Positions 42,479 to 52,714 of a stretch of 64,000 nt of DNA are shown here, piece by piece. Source of the DNA: Phaeospirillum sp. (lineage in GTDB: Bacteria; Pseudomonadota; Alphaproteobacteria; Rhodospirillales; Magnetospirillaceae); assembly GCA_030651575.1 (NCBI GenBank), contig JAUSFB010000080.1:124001-188000 (forward strand), given 5' to 3'. The position numbers and the translations under genes were made by a program. The notes beneath the pieces were generated by a model that was given only the letters and a program-made list of their open reading frames with translations, had not been told where the DNA came from and made no database searches. Numbering within the stretch: position 1 is the first letter of the stretch; each line of letters starts with the position of its first letter.

Positions 42479-43984
42479 ATGATTGATAGCGTTTTCAATC
42501 AAGTTGTACGTTTGGACGAAAGTAAGAACTACAACGAGATGCTCAGTTTCGTGAAGACCTCCAGATTGGGGGCAGAACAACGACTTGCGCTCTTCTGGAA
42601 GGTATTTTCCGCACAGCGTCTTGCCGCCTGCTATGTGGTCGCCGTGGCCATCATCGAAGCTGGCGCCGATGGGCCAGCGATTCGGATGGTTGAGTTTATC
42701 GGCTCGCTCATGTTCAGCAACGGGGTGCGCTGTCCCCCTGCCCTGGAGCAATTGCGCCGACAACTTCCCACCGATTCCAGCGCCCTGGAGGAGCTGCGCC
42801 GAACCTTGGAGCCGCTTGTCGCGTTCACGACGCTAAATTTATTCAAGGCGGACCGCCTTGATGCCGTGCTGACCATTCGTGACGCCTGGACGCTCCTGTC
42901 GCCGGGCATCGCCTCCGCCTTTGGGGAGAGCCCCCCCCATCAGGAAACGACGACGCGTCTGTTGAGTTTTCCGACGCCCCCCCCGGCAAGGTCGCCCCGG
43001 CGCGCGGTCGTGGCCATCCGTAAATACCTTTACACCAACCGGGCGGGGAGCAGGTTGCACGACTTTGGCCCACGATTGGTGACTGCCATGCAGGCATATG
43101 GTTGGCTGCCCGATTTTCATCCCATGCAGACGGTCGGTTCCGGCCAGGAGCTGGACGCCGAGTACCGGAAAATCACGGAGTTGTGCCGAAGCAGGAATGC
43201 CGAGGTTCTTGTCATCGATGAGTTTATTGCAAATACACATACAACCAACTGCGCGAATGAAATCATCGCACTCAAGAAAGATATGCCAAATCTTAAAGTA
43301 ATTGTGCTCTACCTTGATACATGGTCGCTTGAGCAGAATGATGTTATTCGCGCGATAGAGATTGTCGATTACGTCTGGAATATGTTTCCGGCCCTGTCCC
43401 TCTACCGGAATTCCGGGATGGCTGAAAAAGTGTTCGAGGGGCCTTATCCAATGGGAGGCATGTCCGGCTCCCTGACAACACCGCTGACCGGACATATAAG
43501 ATTTGTTGGGGGCATTCAGCTCTACAATTGGCACCGGGCGTTCTGGATCGCCGCGGCCCAAAGCGACAGGCTGCGGATCGAGGCACAAATATCCAGTGTC
43601 GTTGACGATGGGTTGAGTGCGCTTGACAGCTATCGAGACTACTTCCAACGCCTCGAAAAAACAGGATGTTGCCTTAATTTCTCCATGCGCCTGAATGAAT
43701 CCCGGATACTCACCGGGCGTGCATTTGAAGCCATTCTTGCCGGAGCATTGCTGGTGCAGGAAGAGACCGCCGACATGCCCTACTATTTCAAGGCAGGCGA
43801 GCACTATCTGTCATTCGCGACATATGCCGAACTTCGCGAGATCGCCCGTTTCATCGCCGAGGAACCTGCCGAGGCCGAGGCTATTCGCCGGCGGGGCTTC
43901 GACTTCGCGTGCGCGAGATATGCCGATGACAAGGCCATCGGCTATCTGGATGGACTGTTGTTCAACCCTCCCCCCGCCAGATAA
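42479..43984 (+). CDS. Glycosyltransferase-like protein (CgeB type)
   Basis: The 501-residue protein has a C-terminal third like CgeB-type glycosyltransferases: LNESRILTGRAFEAILAGALL, then EHYLSFATYAELREIARF, ending with RRRGFDFACARYAD. The N-terminal third (about 1-170) is helical and unassigned; the middle has a Rossmann-like start (NAEVLVIDEFIAN, LKVIVLYLDTWS). It is predicted to be cytoplasmic and to move a sugar onto protein or surface glycan. The frame is open upstream, but ATG 42479 is the first start outside the kinase gene. The gene has an internal AT-rich stretch near 43200-43350. Confidence 0.75.
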   Translation: MIDSVFNQVVRLDESKNYNEMLSFVKTSRLGAEQRLALFWKVFSAQRLAACYVVAVAIIEAGADGPAIRMVEFIGSLMFSNGVRCPPALEQLRRQLPTDSSALEELRRTLEPLVAFTTLNLFKADRLDAVLTIRDAWTLLSPGIASAFGESPPHQETTTRLLSFPTPPPARSPRRAVVAIRKYLYTNRAGSRLHDFGPRLVTAMQAYGWLPDFHPMQTVGSGQELDAEYRKITELCRSRNAEVLVIDEFIANTHTTNCANEIIALKKDMPNLKVIVLYLDTWSLEQNDVIRAIEIVDYVWNMFPALSLYRNSGMAEKVFEGPYPMGGMSGSLTTPLTGHIRFVGGIQLYNWHRAFWIAAAQSDRLRIEAQISSVVDDGLSALDSYRDYFQRLEKTGCCLNFSMRLNESRILTGRAFEAILAGALLVQEETADMPYYFKAGEHYLSFATYAELREIARFIAEEPAEAEAIRRRGFDFACARYADDKAIGYLDGLLFNPPPAR

Positions 43985-44009
43985 GGCTTCGCCACCGGGG
44001 CGCGCCGGC

Positions 44010-45296
44010 TTATCCGTGCGTCAACTGATATTCCACAAGATAAACGGCCGCACCGGCCAGATAGCCGAGCAGGGCCAAGCCGCTGATCTTCTTCACGTAC
44101 CAGAAAAAGTGGATTTTCTCCAAGCCCATGGCGGCGACGCCTGCCGCCGATCCGATGATAAGGATCGAGCCGCCCGTCCCGGCGCAATAGGCGAGGAACT
44201 CCCAAAGAAAGTGATCCTGCGGGTATTGATCCATGCTGTACATGCCCATGGACGCCGCCACCAGGGGCACGTTATCGACGATCGCGCTGACGATGCCGAT
44301 GATCAAGACGATGACGTCGAGCCGTCCGACGACCTGATCCAGCCAATGGGCCAGGGAGGTCAGGATATGCGTATGCTCCAGCGTGGCGACCGCCAGAAGG
44401 ATGCCGATGAAGAAGACGATGGAACTCATATCGATCTTGCTCAGGGCATGGGTAAGGGTCAGGTGCTGCTTGAAGACATCATCCTTGTTGCGGTGCAGCA
44501 AATCCCCCACCAGCCACAAAATCCCGAGGCCGAACAAGATGCCGAGAAACGGCGGCAGATGCGTTACGGTCTTGAACGCTGGCACCGCCACCAGGATTCC
44601 CAGCCCCAGGAAGAACATCAGGTTGCGTTCGAACTCGGTGGTCCGGGCATCGCGATCGCCGTCCACGGCCTCCCTGGACACCACCTCGCGCCCCCGCAGA
44701 ACGTAGGCGGTTACGCCCAGGGGCAGGACCATGCTGACCATCGCAGGAAGGAAGACCCCTTCGATGATCGCCATCGACGAAATCTGTCCACCGATCCACA
44801 ACATCGTGGTCGTCACGTCGCCGATCGGCGACCATGCGCCGCCGGAGTTGGCCGCGATGACAATGATGCCGGCGAAGAAAAGGCGGTCCTCATGCTTTGC
44901 CAACAGCTTCCGCATCAAGGAAATCATCACGATCGTCGTTGTTAAATTATCAAGAATGGCGCTGAGAAAGAAACCGACAAACCCGACAAGCCACAAAAGC
45001 GTCGACAGCCTGGACGTCCGGATACGCCTGGTGATGACGTCGAATCCGTTATGGGCGTCCACAACCTCGACGATGGTCATGGCTCCCATCAGGAAGAAGA
45101 TAATCTGCGCGGTCGCCATCACCGATTCGCCCAGCTGCGCCCCGACCTGTTGCGGATCGCCGGACGACACCGCATAGACAGTCCACAAGAGTCCCGCCCC
45201 CACCAGGGCGGAAGCCGACTTATTGATCCGGATCGAATGTTCCAAAGTGATCGCCGCATAGGCAATCACGAAAATGACGGCGATGGCGGTCAGCAT
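44010..45296 (-). CDS. nhaD: NhaD-type Na+/H+ antiporter
   Basis: A 428-residue membrane protein with about 11-12 hydrophobic segments. Features of the ion-transporter superfamily NhaD group are visible: FFLMGAMTIVEVVDAHNGF, the re-entrant ILDNLTTTIVMISLMRKLL, the SGGAWSPIGDVTTTMLW motif, and a second VDNVPLVAASMGMY near the end. It would expel sodium in exchange for protons at the inner membrane. Length is typical. It is a single gene convergent with the glycosyltransferase gene, with only 25 bp between the stops. Confidence 0.93.
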   Translation of the reverse strand: MLTAIAVIFVIAYAAITLEHSIRINKSASALVGAGLLWTVYAVSSGDPQQVGAQLGESVMATAQIIFFLMGAMTIVEVVDAHNGFDVITRRIRTSRLSTLLWLVGFVGFFLSAILDNLTTTIVMISLMRKLLAKHEDRLFFAGIIVIAANSGGAWSPIGDVTTTMLWIGGQISSMAIIEGVFLPAMVSMVLPLGVTAYVLRGREVVSREAVDGDRDARTTEFERNLMFFLGLGILVAVPAFKTVTHLPPFLGILFGLGILWLVGDLLHRNKDDVFKQHLTLTHALSKIDMSSIVFFIGILLAVATLEHTHILTSLAHWLDQVVGRLDVIVLIIGIVSAIVDNVPLVAASMGMYSMDQYPQDHFLWEFLAYCAGTGGSILIIGSAAGVAAMGLEKIHFFWYVKKISGLALLGYLAGAAVYLVEYQLTHG

Positions 45297-45868
45297 TCCG
45301 CAGCCTCCTTATGAAAAGACGCCCGAAATTCCGTCAAGGCAAAGTGGAATGGAAGCGACCCAGAGCTGCGGAATCGGCTGGTAAAGCCGTACCGGGATGA
45401 TCGCGAACGGACGCAATGAAAGGGCATAGGCGTACAAACTCCCGCGCGGCGGCCCGACCGGCACGAAAACCTGCCCGCACCGTGCGCGGACACCCTGAAG
45501 CAAGGCTACACGTCTTCACCAAACTCCACAACCCGCCACAAATCAGCACGGAGCAATGCCTTCACCCGATTGCCTTGGTGGGCCGCATCCAATAAACCGG
45601 ACGATGACTTAATCAAGCTGCCATGCCGCTCAAACGGATGGAAATGCCTCTAAGTCACAGCTAGCCGAGTTCGAAAATCTGGATTACTCTACCTTATTGC
45701 CGGCAACTCAAGGGGGCAGTTGGCTTAACGGCGGCAGAGTGGAATTCCCCGTTTATCATCACTACAGACCTCTCTTTTTTGGCGGCTTTTCTGCTTTGCA
45801 GGCCCACTGGCCGGGCTACCGCTTATGCGTGAAAATGCCAATGCCATTCAACAGACAAGGAGTGAGAA
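45297..45868. other. Intergenic region without a supported gene
   Basis: The 572 bp between nhaD and the OmpA-type gene are divergent promoter space. Several short frames occur on each strand, but none has a ribosome site and a recognisable product. An AAGGAG ribosome site for the OmpA-type gene lies at its right end. Confidence 0.5.
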
Positions 45869-47101
45869 ATGAAGAGAATCATACGGTGGGTAGGGTTGGG
45901 CGCCACTGCGGCCTTGGCGGCCTGCGCGACGCCTGCGGATGTGTCCGACGTCCAAAAGATCCTCGGCTCCCAGGCAAAGTCCGGGACGCCGTTTACGCAG
46001 GCCCTGTTCCAGGAATATCAGGCATACACCAGACAGCAAATCCAGGCGGAAGTCGAATGGGTCGATGCCTCCGTGACCGCCCGCAAGGGCGCGCGGACCG
46101 GCGCTGGCGAGGCTGTCCTGCCTGACGAACTGAGCTCCCGCAAACTTCCCGCCTCCAGCATTCCCGAGCTGACCTCGGCCCGGGCGCGCCTCATGGGCTA
46201 TTTCGCCAACGGCGCCACCGAACGCGTTCCGGCCGCCGCAGCCAAGGCTCAGGTGGCCTTTGACTGCTGGCTTGAGCAGGAAGCCCAAAGCAACGTCAAC
46301 AAAACTTGCCGCACGACCTTCCTTGCTCACGAGCCCATTCTGAAGAAGCCGACCCAGGTGACCGAGGTCGCGGCCGAGACGCGCCGCAGCTTCGTCGTCA
46401 ACTTCGGCCTCGGGTCCTCCCAGCTCTCGGCCCAGTCGTTGCAGACCTTGAAGGAAGTGGTTGCCGCTCAGGGGCAGCTGCATGCCTCCATGGTATCGGT
46501 GGCGGGCTTCACCGACACCCTCGGCGCCGCCGACGCCAACAAGCGGCTGGCACGCCATCGCGCCGACGTGGTGGCCGCGGAACTGACCAAGATGGGCATC
46601 AACCCCGCCATGATCGGCGAGAATGCCCTGGGCGAGAGCAACCTTGCCGTCGCCACCGGCGACAACATCGCCGAGGCGCGCAACCGCCGCGTCGAGATCA
46701 CGCTGGCGGGTCCCACTTGGGCTCACGGCGGCTATGGCGGCTATGCCTATGGCGGCGGTCACGGCTACGGCCATGGCGGCTATTACGGGTCCAACGCCTT
46801 TGCCGTGTTCTTCAATTCCGGTTCCAGCCGGCTTGGCCCGGAGGCGATCGAGCGACTGAAGCAGGTGGTCGCCGCTCAGAAGAACATGAAGCCGAAAGCG
46901 ATAAGGGTTATCGGATTCACGGACCACACCGGCTCGGCCGCGACCAACGCCCGCCTCTCGCGCGAACGCGCTCAGGCGGTGGCCGCCGAGATCGCCAAGC
47001 TGGGCGGAACCGCGACCACGGTCGATGCGCGTTCCGGCGATGCTTGGGGTATGGCCCATGACGGGCGCGCGCGCCGCGTCGAGATCCTTTTCGACTACTG
47101 A
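45869..47101 (+). CDS. Lipoprotein with two OmpA-like domains
   Basis: A 410-residue protein with lipoprotein signal MKRIIRWVGLGATAALAAC (lipobox LAAC, C19). An N-terminal helical part (about 25-165) is followed by an OmpA-like peptidoglycan-binding domain (VNFGLGSSQLSAQSLQ, GFTDTLGAADANKRLARHRA, NRRVEI). A Gly/Tyr/His-rich linker (GGYGGYAYGGGHGYGHGGYY) then joins a second OmpA-like domain (VFFNSGSSRLGPEA, GFTDHTGSAATNARLSRERA, ARRVEI). Two such domains in one lipoprotein are unusual. It probably anchors the outer membrane to peptidoglycan. The next lipoprotein gene follows after a GC-rich hairpin. Confidence 0.9.
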   Translation: MKRIIRWVGLGATAALAACATPADVSDVQKILGSQAKSGTPFTQALFQEYQAYTRQQIQAEVEWVDASVTARKGARTGAGEAVLPDELSSRKLPASSIPELTSARARLMGYFANGATERVPAAAAKAQVAFDCWLEQEAQSNVNKTCRTTFLAHEPILKKPTQVTEVAAETRRSFVVNFGLGSSQLSAQSLQTLKEVVAAQGQLHASMVSVAGFTDTLGAADANKRLARHRADVVAAELTKMGINPAMIGENALGESNLAVATGDNIAEARNRRVEITLAGPTWAHGGYGGYAYGGGHGYGHGGYYGSNAFAVFFNSGSSRLGPEAIERLKQVVAAQKNMKPKAIRVIGFTDHTGSAATNARLSRERAQAVAAEIAKLGGTATTVDARSGDAWGMAHDGRARRVEILFDY

Positions 47102-47110
47102 TCAGCCAGT

Positions 47111-47144
47111 GGCGGCCGCCGGAGATCCACTCCGGGCGGCCGCC
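47111..47144. other. GC-rich hairpin between two lipoprotein genes
   Basis: GGCGGCCGCCGGAG (47111-47124) pairs with CTCCGGGCGGCCGCC (47130-47144) apart from one bulged base. There is no T-tract. It may lower expression of the downstream gene or protect the upstream mRNA. Confidence 0.55.
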
Positions 47145-47176
47145 CCATTGAACAATGAGATGTGGGAGCAAACACG

Positions 47177-48004
47177 ATGAATAAGTCCCGTATCACCGCG
47201 ATGATCGCCTGCATACTGCCCACCCTGGGCGGTTGCGCAGGCATTCACTACGCCAGTGAGGCAAAGCCGACCAACCTCGTTCCTCCGGCCGAAATGCGCT
47301 ACGTGGTGCCCGCCGGTTCCTACCAGAACGACCTGACCGCCCTGGTCGGCACATTCGCCATCTACAACAAGGCGGATCAATCGCTACAGGTGCTGGAGCC
47401 GGTGGCCAATCCCTATGATCCTCGCACCCGCCCCGTGGTCGAGGCCGTCAAGCAGACCCTCTACAAATCCGTGGTCAACCAGACCATGCAGACCGACGTC
47501 CCGCTCATCGCGGCCGCTCTGAAGGATGCGGGCAAGGAAACGCTGGAAGTCACGATCGTCGACGAAGCGCACGCCATGGTCCCGCGCTACTCGGCCGACA
47601 TCCTGCGATATATCGGAAGCCGTTACCATCCGACCAATCAGCAAGAAGAGATCGTCTACATCGCCGAAGCCTGGCAGCGCCACTTCAACGCCGCGCTGCT
47701 GACCGCCAAGGAACACAGCGGCTGGAGCGCGAATTCGGGCGTCGTGGTCTATAACAACAAGACCTACACGAAGACCGAAAACTTCAAGGACGGCCGCTAC
47801 CTGACGGTCAGCGCGGTTCCTTTCTCGAAGATCGAGGCGGGAAAGCCCGGCCAGGCCATGGAGACGCTCCCCGTTTCCACCGTGGTTTCGATCAAGCCGC
47901 AGATCCTCAATCCCTATGCCTATACCTGGCATCGTGATGACTGGCGCCATAATGGCCAGTGGGGCATGCGCGGTTACGGCTACGGCTATAACCAAACCAA
48001 GTAA
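47177..48004 (+). CDS. Lipoprotein of unknown function
   Basis: A 275-residue protein with lipoprotein signal MNKSRITAMIACILPTLGGC (lipobox LGGC). The mature part has no known domain; it contains an AEMRYVVPAGSYQNDLTAL region and ends in a Tyr/Gly-rich tail (RGYGYGYNQTK) that recalls the linker of the OmpA-type neighbour. ATG 47177 has GGGAG upstream and gives the proper signal; ATG 47162 is less likely. It is probably co-transcribed with the OmpA-type gene, and both would act at the cell envelope. Confidence 0.78.
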   Translation: MNKSRITAMIACILPTLGGCAGIHYASEAKPTNLVPPAEMRYVVPAGSYQNDLTALVGTFAIYNKADQSLQVLEPVANPYDPRTRPVVEAVKQTLYKSVVNQTMQTDVPLIAAALKDAGKETLEVTIVDEAHAMVPRYSADILRYIGSRYHPTNQQEEIVYIAEAWQRHFNAALLTAKEHSGWSANSGVVVYNNKTYTKTENFKDGRYLTVSAVPFSKIEAGKPGQAMETLPVSTVVSIKPQILNPYAYTWHRDDWRHNGQWGMRGYGYGYNQTK

Positions 48005-48028
48005 TCCGGTTTCTTCCACGGCGTCACC

Positions 48029-48058
48029 GGGGCGGGTAGGTCACTACCCGCCCCGTTT
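48029..48058 (+). terminator. Intrinsic terminator between convergent genes
   Basis: GGGGCGGGTAG, loop GTCA, CTACCCGCCCC, then GTTTC. The 11-bp stem is perfect, the T-tract is short. It lies between the lipoprotein gene and the end of the metal-efflux operon and could serve both strands. Confidence 0.75.
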
Positions 48059-48426
48059 CATATGGACCCATCCTCGTCGCCATGCCGGATCATCGGCCTG
48101 TGCTGAATGCCGGGCGGGCGGCTGCAACATGGCGAGACCGGGGCGCTGACGCTGGCCAGGATGTTTTCCTCGGTAAAGCGAGTCCATCCCCGCCGCAGCC
48201 ATTGTAAAAGGCCATGAGCTGGCCCGGCCCCCGCCATGGCCAGCGCCGCCTCGACATCGTCGATCCGCAGATGGCGGAGATCATAGACAATCTCCATGCT
48301 CCGCCCGTCATCGGTCAGGTCAAGAGCCCTCACCCCCGGCCGGTTCCGCAAGGCCGTGACCACGGATTCCGCAGCCGCCCCACGGAGGCGCAGAGTATGG
48401 CTCACCACGAGTGGGGCGCCGGTCAT
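48058..48426 (-). CDS. Small protein with HMA-like metal-binding fold, no CxxC
   Basis: From MTGAPLVVSHTLRLRG the protein has 122 residues. The first 65 follow the beta-alpha-beta pattern of heavy-metal-associated domains (LRLRGAAAESVVTALRNRPGV, then IDDVEAALAMAG), but the usual CxxC is absent. The C-terminal tail has a CC pair and several His (PCCSRPPGIQHRPMIRHGDED) that could bind metal instead. GAGAGGA precedes ATG 48426. It is the last gene of the metal-efflux operon. Confidence 0.65.
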   Translation of the reverse strand: MTGAPLVVSHTLRLRGAAAESVVTALRNRPGVRALDLTDDGRSMEIVYDLRHLRIDDVEAALAMAGAGPAHGLLQWLRRGWTRFTEENILASVSAPVSPCCSRPPGIQHRPMIRHGDEDGSI

Positions 48427-48439
48427 CCGTCCCGTCCTC

Positions 48440-48871
48440 TCAATAACGCCCGAAAACCGCACCGCCGCCGGGTCCAAAGCTTTGGACCACGTTCTCCTCC
48501 TTCGGCCCGTTCATGCCGGGAGAGCCCTGGGGCATCCCCGGCGAGGCGATGCCGGTGACCTTGGGCCGCTCCGTCAACAGCCGGTCGATGGCTTCCACCG
48601 GGACATGTCCCTCGATGACGTAGCCGTCGATCCGGGCCGTATGGCAAGACTGCATCGATTCCGGCACGCCAAGCCCCTTCTTGATCGGATCGAGGTCATC
48701 GATATCGATGCTTTTGACCTGATAGCCATGGCGTTGCAGATAAGTCGTCCACCCCGTGCAACAGCCGCAACTCGGCGACTTCCACACCGTGATCTGCTTC
48801 TCGGCGGCGAATCCGGGGCTTGCCAGCGCGATGATGATCGCAGTCATTAGCGATCGGATGAAAGGCTGCAT
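48440..48871 (-). CDS. DUF411 periplasmic metal-binding protein
   Basis: A 143-residue protein with signal peptide MQPFIRSLMTAIIIALASPGFAAE and the DUF411 core: WKSPSCGCCTGWTTYLQRHG, followed by SCHTARIDGYVIEGHVP. The cysteines and the SCH motif are thought to bind copper or a similar metal. The C-terminus has a Met/Gly-rich stretch (GMPQGSPGMNGP). Proteins of this family are common in copper-resistance gene sets, and here it lies 14 bp downstream of the efflux gene. Confidence 0.9.
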   Translation of the reverse strand: MQPFIRSLMTAIIIALASPGFAAEKQITVWKSPSCGCCTGWTTYLQRHGYQVKSIDIDDLDPIKKGLGVPESMQSCHTARIDGYVIEGHVPVEAIDRLLTERPKVTGIASPGMPQGSPGMNGPKEENVVQSFGPGGGAVFGRY

Positions 48872-48885
48872 TCGAATATCCTCCT

Positions 48886-49593
48886 TCAGTGCCCTTTATG
48901 GGCCGAATGGTCCACTGGAGCCCCGACAAGGCCGTTAGCCGCCTGCATGGCGCGGATATAGGCTAGCAGATCGTTTTCCTGACCGGGCCTGAGACCCTCG
49001 GGCTTGGGCATGTCGCCGAACTTCCACATATGACTTTTGGCCCCCGCCCTGACCGCCGCGATGATGACGTCGTCGCCGTGGCCGGACCCCGGACCGTAGA
49101 GGGGATGCAGCAGCGGCGGGGCGGCGTCGGAACCGCGCAAGGCCACGCCGTGACAGACAGCGCAGACCTGCTCGAAGACCTGCTTGCCGGCCAGGGCCGC
49201 TCCGGCCAGCGGCGGCGCCGCCACCGCCTCCTGACCGAACCGGATCGAGACCGGCTTGCCATCCACGGTCAGCGACAAGATGGCGGCGACCTTGTCGGCG
49301 GCCTTCAGCGGAACCTCGGCGGACAGGAAGCCGCCATCGGCCTTGAACGCCGCCTCGACCTTCTTGCCGCCGACCAACACCGTCGCCTTGCCGGTGGCGG
49401 GCACCGCCTTGTCATCGTGGTCGCGCACCCAGGCGCGGATGCCGCCGTCGCGGATGGCGAACTCGATGCGCCAGCCCTCGGCCACCTCGGTGATCTGGCC
49501 GCCATACCAGGCGGTGGCGGTTCCGTGGGCCAGGGCGGGAGTGGCGGTTCCGGCCAGGACAAGGGCCAGGGTGATGGCGGCAAAGGTCTTCAT
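48886..49593 (-). CDS. Possible separately translated exported cytochrome c-like protein
   Basis: From ATG 49593 this 235-residue product would have its own signal peptide (cleavage after ALA, before [10 protein letters not shown]), a beta-rich domain of about 100 residues and a class I-like cytochrome c domain with CAVCHG. GGAGAAGACCAGC stands before the ATG, a good ribosome site. The tail is His-rich (DHSAHKGH). This is the alternative reading of the C-terminal part of the efflux fusion; the sequence does not say which form is used. Confidence 0.55.
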   Translation of the reverse strand: MKTFAAITLALVLAGTATPALAHGTATAWYGGQITEVAEGWRIEFAIRDGGIRAWVRDHDDKAVPATGKATVLVGGKKVEAAFKADGGFLSAEVPLKAADKVAAILSLTVDGKPVSIRFGQEAVAAPPLAGAALAGKQVFEQVCAVCHGVALRGSDAAPPLLHPLYGPGSGHGDDVIIAAVRAGAKSHMWKFGDMPKPEGLRPGQENDLLAYIRAMQAANGLVGAPVDHSAHKGH

Positions 49594-52500
49594 GCTGGTC
49601 TTCTCCGTCTGGGATTGGGATTCGCCGGCGGCGCGCTCCACCGGGACGCGGGCGGCCAGCAGGAACACCACCGGAGTGACGATGGTGTCGAGGATAGTCG
49701 ACGACATCAAGCCGCCAAAGATCACCACCGCCACCGGGTGGAGGATTTCCTTGCCGGGCTCGCCGCCGGCCACGACCAGCGGGATCAGGGCCAAGGCCGC
49801 CACCAGCGCCGTCATCAGCACCGGAGTCAGCCGTTCCAGCGAGCCGCGCGTCACCAGAGCGGGGCCAAAGCTTTCACCCTCGTGGCGGGCGAGATGCAGA
49901 TAGTGCGAGACTTTCATGATGCCGTTTCTGGCCGCGATGCCGGTCAAGGTGATGAAGCCGACCAGACTGGCCACCGACAGGGTCTGATCGGTCAGCCAGA
50001 TGGCGGCGACGCTGCCCACCAGGGCCATGGGGATATTGCCCATGATCACCAGGGCCAGCTTGACCGACTTGAAGTGGCCGTACAGCACCACGAACACCCC
50101 GGCCAGCGACACCAGGGCCAGCAGCGCGATCAGGCGGCCAGCCTCCTGCTGGCTTTTGAACTGGCCTTCATAGGTGACGTAATAGCCCTGGGGCAGAGAC
50201 ATGGCCCCGAGCTGGCTCTGAACATCGGCGATGATCGAGGCCATGTCGCGGCCATGGGTGTTGGCCAGCACCACGATGCGGCGCTGCATGTTGTCGCGGT
50301 TGATGATGTTCGGCCCCTTGGTCTCCACCACCTCGGCCAGCAGCGACAGCGGCACCTTGCCGGCGGGGGTATCGACCAGAATCTGGCGGAAGTCGGCGGT
50401 ATGAGCCCGCCAATCCTCGGCCAGACGCAGCACCACATTGAACGTCCGCTGCCCGTCGCGGACCTGGCTGACCGTCTTGCCGTTAAGGGCGGCTTCCAGC
50501 GTCTCGGTCAGCTGATCCAGGGTCAAGCCGTATTTCTTGGCCTCGGCGCGGTCGAGCCGCAATTGCAATTGCGGGATCAGCACCTGCTTTTCCACCTGAA
50601 GATCGGTCACGCCGGCCACCTCGCCCATGCGGCGGCGCGCCTCCTCGGCCAGCATCCGCAGGGTGTCGAGGTCGTCGCCGAAAATCTTGACCGCGATCTC
50701 GGCCCGGACCCCAGACAGCAGGTGGTCCAGCCGGTGGGAAATCGGCTGTCCGATATTGACGTTGATGCCGGGAATACGGGCCAGCTGTCCCCGCAGATCA
50801 GCCAGAATGGCCTCCCTGCCCCGCCGCGATGGCCGCAGATCCACATCGATCTCGGTGTAGTGGACGCCCTCGGCATGCTCATCCAACTCGGCACGGCCGG
50901 TGCGCCGCCCAGTGGACAGCACCTCCGGCACCGCCAGCATCAGTGTTTCGGCGATGGTTCCGATGCGGTTGGATTCCGACAGCGAGGTTCCCGGCGGCAA
51001 AACGACGTTGACCGTCACCGTCCCCTCGTTGAACGACGGCAGGAAGGCGCGGCCCAGGAAAGGTACCGAGGCGGCGGCGGCGACCACCAGAACCACCGCC
51101 GGGATGATGACCTTGCGGGGATTGGCGAAGGACCAGTACAGCAGCCTCAGATCGATCGCCTTCAACGTCTTCACCAGCCAGGAATCGCCATGGGCGATGG
51201 CCTTGGCCTGGGGCAACAGGTAATAGCTGAGGGCCGGAGTAACGGTCAGCGACACCAACAGCGAAGCCAGGATCGACACCACATAAGCGATGCCCAGCGG
51301 CGTGAACAGCCGCCCCTCGATCCCCGACAGGGCGAACAGCGGGATGAACACCAGCACGACGATGACGGTGGCGTAGACGATGGAGTTGCGGACCTCGGAC
51401 GAGGCCGAACGGATCACCTCGACCACCGGCAGAGGGATCGCCAGCCGGGCGTTCTCGCGCAGCCGCCGCAAGATGTTCTCCACATCCACCACGGCGTCGT
51501 CGACCAGTTCGCCGATGGCCACCGCCAGACCGCCCAGCGTCATGGTATTGATGGACAGCCCCATCTGGTGGAACACCAGGGCGGTGGCGACGATGGACAG
51601 CGGAATGGCGGTCAGGCTGATGACGGTGGTCCGCACGCTCATCAGGAAGGCGAACAAGACGATGGTCACCAAAATGGCGCCGTCGCGGAGCGCCTCTTCC
51701 ACATTGTCCACCGCGCGGGTGATGAAATCGGCCTGCTTGAACAAGATGTGGTCGACCCTGACATCGGGCGGCAGAGCCCGCTTCAACTCGGCCAGCGCCG
51801 TTTCCACGTCGCGGGTCAGCGCCACCGTATTGGCGCCCGGCTGCTTTTGCACCGCCAGGATCACCGCCGGCGCAGCGTTGACCGAGGCGTCGCCGCGCTT
51901 GATGCCGGCCCCAAAGCGAACATCGGCCACCTGCCCCACCGTCACCGGCGCATTGCCACGCCACGCCACCACGGTATCGCGAAGGTCGTCGAGTTGGACG
52001 GTCTGGCCCAGATTGCGGATCAGGAACTCCGAGGTCCGCTGCTCCAGAAAGCCGCCGGTGGTGTTGCGGGCAAATCCGGCCAACGCCTTTTCCAGATCGG
52101 CATAGGACAGACCCAGCGCCGACAGCCGCGACGGCGACACCATCACTTGGTACTGCTTGACCTCACCGCCGATGGGAATGATCTGGCTGATTCCCGGAAT
52201 CGACAGCAACCGCGGCCGGATCAGCCAGTCGGCCAGGGTGCGGACCTCCATGGGCGAGGTCGCGCCGGTCTCCGAGCGCATGCCGATCAGCATGATTTCG
52301 CCCATGATCGACGACACCGGCCCCATTACCGGCGTGATGCCGACGGGCAATTGATCCTTGATGGTCGACAGGCGTTCCGACACCAGTTGCCGGTTACGGT
52401 AGATTTCGGTCCCCCAGTCGAATTCCACGAAAACGATGGCAAGGCCGATGCCGGAGGTGGACCGCACCCGCGACACTCCCGGCGCGCCGTTCATGGCGGT

Positions 52501-52710
52501 TTCCACCGGGCGGGTGACAAGGGTCTCGACCTCCTCCGGGGCAAGGCCGGGGGCTTCGGCCATGATGGTAACGGTGGGGCGGTTAAGGTCGGGAAACACG
52601 TCCACCGGCAACCGGCTCATGGTCATCCCGCCGTAGATCACCAGGACCAGGGCAAAGGCCAGGACGAACAGCCGGTTGGTCAGGCTGAAAGCGATGATGC
52701 GATCGAACAT
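48886..52710 (-). CDS. Heavy-metal-type RND efflux pump fused in frame to an exported cytochrome c-like domain
   Basis: Residues 1-1038 or so form a complete RND transporter ([20 protein letters not shown]; twelve hydrophobic segments; the TM4 motif [13 protein letters not shown]; ending near the last transmembrane segment). Without any stop the frame then runs into [24 protein letters not shown], a signal-peptide-like segment, and a 210-residue periplasmic-type part with a single heme site CAVCHG and a likely Met ligand in GDMPKP. The inner ATG (49593) has its own GGAGA ribosome site. Either one 1274-residue fusion is made, with the extra segment as a thirteenth membrane helix, or both forms are made. 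CusA-like metal export is likely. Confidence 0.85.
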   Translation of the reverse strand: MFDRIIAFSLTNRLFVLAFALVLVIYGGMTMSRLPVDVFPDLNRPTVTIMAEAPGLAPEEVETLVTRPVETAMNGAPGVSRVRSTSGIGLAIVFVEFDWGTEIYRNRQLVSERLSTIKDQLPVGITPVMGPVSSIMGEIMLIGMRSETGATSPMEVRTLADWLIRPRLLSIPGISQIIPIGGEVKQYQVMVSPSRLSALGLSYADLEKALAGFARNTTGGFLEQRTSEFLIRNLGQTVQLDDLRDTVVAWRGNAPVTVGQVADVRFGAGIKRGDASVNAAPAVILAVQKQPGANTVALTRDVETALAELKRALPPDVRVDHILFKQADFITRAVDNVEEALRDGAILVTIVLFAFLMSVRTTVISLTAIPLSIVATALVFHQMGLSINTMTLGGLAVAIGELVDDAVVDVENILRRLRENARLAIPLPVVEVIRSASSEVRNSIVYATVIVVLVFIPLFALSGIEGRLFTPLGIAYVVSILASLLVSLTVTPALSYYLLPQAKAIAHGDSWLVKTLKAIDLRLLYWSFANPRKVIIPAVVLVVAAAASVPFLGRAFLPSFNEGTVTVNVVLPPGTSLSESNRIGTIAETLMLAVPEVLSTGRRTGRAELDEHAEGVHYTEIDVDLRPSRRGREAILADLRGQLARIPGINVNIGQPISHRLDHLLSGVRAEIAVKIFGDDLDTLRMLAEEARRRMGEVAGVTDLQVEKQVLIPQLQLRLDRAEAKKYGLTLDQLTETLEAALNGKTVSQVRDGQRTFNVVLRLAEDWRAHTADFRQILVDTPAGKVPLSLLAEVVETKGPNIINRDNMQRRIVVLANTHGRDMASIIADVQSQLGAMSLPQGYYVTYEGQFKSQQEAGRLIALLALVSLAGVFVVLYGHFKSVKLALVIMGNIPMALVGSVAAIWLTDQTLSVASLVGFITLTGIAARNGIMKVSHYLHLARHEGESFGPALVTRGSLERLTPVLMTALVAALALIPLVVAGGEPGKEILHPVAVVIFGGLMSSTILDTIVTPVVFLLAARVPVERAAGESQSQTEKTSMKTFAAITLALVLAGTATPALAHGTATAWYGGQITEVAEGWRIEFAIRDGGIRAWVRDHDDKAVPATGKATVLVGGKKVEAAFKADGGFLSAEVPLKAADKVAAILSLTVDGKPVSIRFGQEAVAAPPLAGAALAGKQVFEQVCAVCHGVALRGSDAAPPLLHPLYGPGSGHGDDVIIAAVRAGAKSHMWKFGDMPKPEGLRPGQENDLLAYIRAMQAANGLVGAPVDHSAHKGH

Positions 52711-52714
52711 GACG

